A stretch of DNA of 14,510 nucleotides from JBEKJU01 sp050011095 (lineage in GTDB: Bacteria; Desulfobacterota; Syntrophorhabdia; Syntrophorhabdales; WCHB1-27), in contig JBEKJU010000063.1 of the NCBI GenBank assembly GCA_050011095.1, positions 1-14,510 of the forward strand, written 5' to 3'. Made by a program: the position numbers and the translations under genes. The notes below the pieces were generated by a model that was not told the DNA's origin, made no database searches, and worked only from the letters and a program-made list of their open reading frames with translations. This document shows, piece after piece, positions 11,632 to 14,510 of the stretch. Positions within the stretch are counted from its first letter, which is position 1. Every line of letters starts with the position of its first letter.

Positions 11632-14160
11632 TTACCCCTTCACCATCGCCTCAAGCCTTCCGAGGCATTGCTCCATGTCGATGCCGGGACCGAGCACGCC
11701 TTTCCACAGGTCGCCCACCTCCTGAAGCCGCTTCATGATCGTCTTCATGGTGAAGCGGGTGGGATCGAGCGCCCCCGTGACCTCATCCCACTCAAGGGGG
11801 GTCGAGACGGTCGCGCCGCGGCGCGACCTGACGCAATAGGGCGCCGCGAGGGTCTGGCCGCGCATGTTCTGGAGGTAGTCCAGATAGACCTTTCCCCTCC
11901 GCTTTTCCGGGTTCCGCTCCATGCTCGTGCTGTCGGGCAGGCGCTGATGCACGAGGATGTTGACGAGCCGCGCGAACTGGACGGCCTGATCGTGGGAATA
12001 GGCGGCGCCAAGGAGGGGTACGTAGACGTGAAGGCCGGAGGCGCCCGACGTCTTGCAGAACCCCCGCGCCCCTATATCGAGAAGCACGTTGCGGGTCGTG
12101 GTGGCAGTCCTCACCACCTCGTGGAACGGCGTATCGAGGGGATCGATATCGAGCACCATGTAATCGGGGTTGTCGAGCCGCCCGATGCGCGAGTGCCAGG
12201 GGTTGATCTCTATGCAGCCGAGGTTCGCCATGTAGACCAGGGTCGCCTCATCCTGACAGAGGAGGTAGACTATCTCCCTGTCCTCTGACTCCGAGCGGAT
12301 GCGTACGGTCTGCACCCAGTCAGGGGCGGTCTGGTCCATGTTCTTCTGAAAGAAGCTTTCACCGGCGATGCCGTCGGGGTGGCGGTGAAGCGACTCGGGC
12401 CGGTCCTTGAGATAGGGGACGATGAAGGGCGAAACAGAGCGATAGTAATCGATCACGTCCCCCTTTGTATATCCCTCCTGCGGCCAGAATACCTTGTCCA
12501 GATTGGTCAGTTCGACCCTGGAATCATTGATGGCGACGAGCCTCCCCCTTTTCTTTCTCGACTGCCGGGATGTGCCCGGCCCACCGGACGTGACGGGATT
12601 TTCGCGCGGTACGCCCTCCGGCTGTTCCCTCCCGACATCCCTGGGGTCCATGTCCTCCCTCAGCCCGAGAAAGACGGGTTGTCGCATGACTCCCCCGTCC
12701 GTCCATTCCGCAAACCTCACCTCGCAGACCACCTCGGGCGCAACCCAGGTGACGGGCGCGTTTGTCGGAGGCAGCTTCTCGAAGGGCGATTTCTTCACCA
12801 CAAGCGATTGTAGACGTCCATGAAGCTCCGCGAGCTGCTCCTCGGTAAAGCCTGTCCCCGTGTGGCCGATGTATACCAGCAATCCGTCCTCGTAGACGCC
12901 GAGGACGAGGGAGCCGAAACCCTTCCTGCCGCCGCGCGGCCGGGTGAAGCCGGCTATGACCGCCTCCTGGCGAAGGGAGGTCTTGACCTTCAGCCACTCA
13001 TATCCGCGATGGCCCGATCTGTACGGACTTGCGCCGTCCTTGGCCACAATCCCCTCGATGCCGCTTTCCTTCGCCACCTTGAAGAGGGCCGCCCCCTCCT
13101 CCTCCACGTGGTCGCTCAGCTTGAGAAGGCCGGCGCCGGGCAGGACCTGACGGAGGATCGATTTCCGTCGGGTGAGGGGCAGCACCCTCAAGTCATGCCC
13201 GTTGTAGTAGAGGAGATCGAAGACGTAGTAGACGAGACTCCCCCGGCCCGAGCGCAGGTAGTTCTGAAGGAGCTGAAAATCGGCCTTGCCGGATTCGTCG
13301 ACCACCACGACCTCTCCATCGAGAAGGCCCTCGAAGGGGAGGGATTCCAGGGAGGCGACGACCGGTATGAAATGGGCGTTCAGGCTCTTGTCGTTTCTCG
13401 AATAGAGGCGCGCGCGCCCTTCCCTCACCTCGGCGAGGGCCCGGTATCCGTCCCATTTGATCTCAAAGAGCCAGCCGGGCCGGTCAAAGGGCTTTTCCAC
13501 GAGGGTGGCCATCATGGGCCTGACGTGGGTGGGCATTGGCGCCTTCGGCGCATCGCTCAGGTCGATGCGGCTCGCGTCCGGCGCGTCCTCTTCGATCTCT
13601 TCCATCGTCCGTCCCGAGACGACAGAGGTATCGGCGCGGGCTACCCAGCCCGGATGCGCGAAATCATCCCCTTTCTTGATGAGGAGCCAGCTCTCTTCGC
13701 CCACCTTCTTCAGCTTCACCAGGGCAAACTCTCCCTTTAGCCTTTCTCCGTCCAGGACGAAGCTTATGTGGCCCTTGGCGAGACCCTGCCTCAGGGCCTC
13801 CTCGCTCGACCGGCGGTCCGAATGGCCGGCCGCGTGGTAGGTACCCCTGTCCCAGATCATGACAGGGCCGGCGCCGTAGTTACCCTCGGGGATCATCCCC
13901 TCGAATGTCCGGTATTCGAAGGGGTGATCCTCCACCATCATGGCCAGTCTCTTCTCCCCGGGATCGAGGGAGGGTCCTTTCGGTATTGCCCAGCTCTTCA
14001 GTACGCCGTCCAGCTCGAGACGGAGATCAAAATGGAGGTGCGAGGCCCGGTGCTTGTGGACGACGAAGCGGAGAGGCTCCCGCTCCTCGTGTCCTTCCCG
14101 GCCGGGCGGCTCGGGGGTCTTCGAAAAATCGCGCATTTTCCGGTATTCCTTGAGTTTCAT
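11632..14160 (-). CDS. ligD: multidomain DNA ligase D (phosphoesterase-ligase-polymerase)
   Basis: An 842-aa LigD, the ligase of bacterial non-homologous end joining, working with Ku. Domain order: 3'-phosphoesterase (about 1-170) with H37, H43, D45 and H79 in H-K-H-R-A-S-H-L-H-F-D and E-D-H-P; ATP-dependent ligase (about 210-500) with the adenylated Lys235 in E-I-K-W-D-G-Y-R, motif G-I-E-G-I-V-A-K (367-374) and W-L-K-V-K (389-393); a basic linker (about 505-545); and the primase/polymerase domain (about 548-838) with D671-I-D673, the S-G-A-S-G-L-H-V motif (705-712) and a third Asp at 761. All catalytic residues are present. The ATG at 14160 fits the family start (L-K-E-Y-R-K-M-R-D-F), though an internal ATG at 14136 has the better AAGGA site. 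No Ku gene is in the window. Confidence 0.95.
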   Translation of the reverse strand: MKLKEYRKMRDFSKTPEPPGREGHEEREPLRFVVHKHRASHLHFDLRLELDGVLKSWAIPKGPSLDPGEKRLAMMVEDHPFEYRTFEGMIPEGNYGAGPVMIWDRGTYHAAGHSDRRSSEEALRQGLAKGHISFVLDGERLKGEFALVKLKKVGEESWLLIKKGDDFAHPGWVARADTSVVSGRTMEEIEEDAPDASRIDLSDAPKAPMPTHVRPMMATLVEKPFDRPGWLFEIKWDGYRALAEVREGRARLYSRNDKSLNAHFIPVVASLESLPFEGLLDGEVVVVDESGKADFQLLQNYLRSGRGSLVYYVFDLLYYNGHDLRVLPLTRRKSILRQVLPGAGLLKLSDHVEEEGAALFKVAKESGIEGIVAKDGASPYRSGHRGYEWLKVKTSLRQEAVIAGFTRPRGGRKGFGSLVLGVYEDGLLVYIGHTGTGFTEEQLAELHGRLQSLVVKKSPFEKLPPTNAPVTWVAPEVVCEVRFAEWTDGGVMRQPVFLGLREDMDPRDVGREQPEGVPRENPVTSGGPGTSRQSRKKRGRLVAINDSRVELTNLDKVFWPQEGYTKGDVIDYYRSVSPFIVPYLKDRPESLHRHPDGIAGESFFQKNMDQTAPDWVQTVRIRSESEDREIVYLLCQDEATLVYMANLGCIEINPWHSRIGRLDNPDYMVLDIDPLDTPFHEVVRTATTTRNVLLDIGARGFCKTSGASGLHVYVPLLGAAYSHDQAVQFARLVNILVHQRLPDSTSMERNPEKRRGKVYLDYLQNMRGQTLAAPYCVRSRRGATVSTPLEWDEVTGALDPTRFTMKTIMKRLQEVGDLWKGVLGPGIDMEQCLGRLEAMVKG

Positions 14161-14276
14161 GCGGCTGGGCCGAAGGTATCACACCGAGTTGCATTCAAAG
14201 GCACCACCCACGCCCCTTCGGCGCGCCGACCCACTTCGTGACACCCACTGCGCGGGTACCCGCTTGCGGGCGGGGC

Positions 14277-14375
14277 TTGCCGATGAAGGGGGCGCTGAGC
14301 CATCGGCAGTTCAGCCGCCCTTGAGGGGGAAGGCTCCAATGGCTTTGCCATTGGAGGGGGCGCTGAGCCCCAATA
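14277..14375. repeat. second cluster of the stem-loop repeat family
   Basis: GGGGGCGCTGAGCC occurs at 14288-14301 and again at 14356-14369, continuing to CCAATAA as unit 3 of the 1722-2002 cluster does. The stem here is ctccaatggc-ttt-gccattggag (14334-14356), a perfect 10-bp stem with the same TTT loop and the same CTCC/GGAG ends as the copy at 1959-1981, but with different inner pairs. A second stem gccgatg/catcggc (14279-14285 and 14301-14307) encloses the first box. The remaining 110 bp up to the ligD start hold only the palindrome gcgggtacccgc (14252-14263). Confidence 0.7.
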
Positions 14376-14381
14376 AAGGTA

Positions 14382-14510
14382 TCAGGCATTCTTAGGGCTC
14401 GTCAGAAAATAAATGGGCCATCTGGCTCGTCTTTTTGTCCGCCCGCTTCGTTGCGAAAAGGTCATGTACATCCAGTACATTTGGCCTTTCCGCGCCTCGC
14501 CGATCGGCCA
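14382..14510 (-). other. open frame running off the right window edge
   Basis: On the minus strand a frame is open from the last base of the window to a TGA at 14382-14384 (42 codons). It includes E-A-R-K-G-Q-M-Y-W-M-Y-M-T-F-S-Q and R-S-G-R-T-K-R-R-A-R-W-P-I-Y-F, ending T-S-P-K-N-A. The DNA also contains the dyad atgtac-atcca-gtacat and two copies of ggctcgtc. It may be the 3' end of a gene or a dispersed repeat that happens to be open. I cannot assign a family. Confidence 0.3.

Noticed and set aside
12820..13740. A 306-codon plus-strand open frame opposite ligD
   Set aside because: It is the complement of the ligase and phosphoesterase domains of LigD, and shows no motif or ribosome binding site.

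Overview
The window is GC-rich bacterial chromosomal DNA with tightly packed genes, SD-type ribosome binding sites and overlapping stop/start codons. The gene set (Cys-less HMA2 proteins, DUF5132 proteins, a fused HMA2/P-type ATPase, DUF445, a multidomain LigD, TA-like pairs) fits an environmental Gram-negative, possibly a Desulfobacterota/deltaproteobacterial-type organism. That placement is inference; there is no rRNA or other marker gene to confirm it.

Left part (1-2016): two small HMA2-domain proteins on the plus strand (211-531 and 1357-1665) flank a minus-strand DUF5132 protein (547-873). The second HMA2 gene sits in an operon behind a protein made only of two zinc ribbons (1037-1342). 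The 350 bp after it (1666-2016) carry a noncoding repeat family with a stem-loop core. A second set of the same repeats lies at the right end of the window.

Middle (8977 down to 2017, minus strand): one apparent operon of six genes: DUF5132 protein, HMA2 protein with two membrane segments, a protein built of tandem 22-residue repeats, a 1005-aa P-type ATPase with an N-terminal HMA2 domain and a Ca2+-pump-like (P2) core, a divergent S-adenosylmethionine synthetase homologue, and a DUF445 membrane protein. Spacings are from -4 to about 50 bp. The four HMA2 domains all carry a basic G-R-x-R motif instead of the metal-binding CxxC. I read 211-8977 as one functional locus: a membrane-associated cation-handling system, possibly with a membrane-coating or compartment-forming component (the 22-mer repeat protein). 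It is reminiscent of, but not the same as, the described P1B-ATPase-based ferrosome clusters. This is the best candidate here for an undescribed system.

Right-middle (about 9000-11600): a more AT-rich accessory strip. It has a DUF4019 gene remnant, a DUF4160/DUF2442 pair, an orphan protein with a HEPN-like R-x4-H motif, and a HigB/HigA toxin-antitoxin pair whose consensus promoter predicts a nearly leaderless toxin mRNA.

Right (11632-14510): a full-length LigD (phosphoesterase-ligase-polymerase order) for non-homologous end joining, with no Ku gene in view, followed by repeat-rich intergenic DNA and an open frame running off the window edge.
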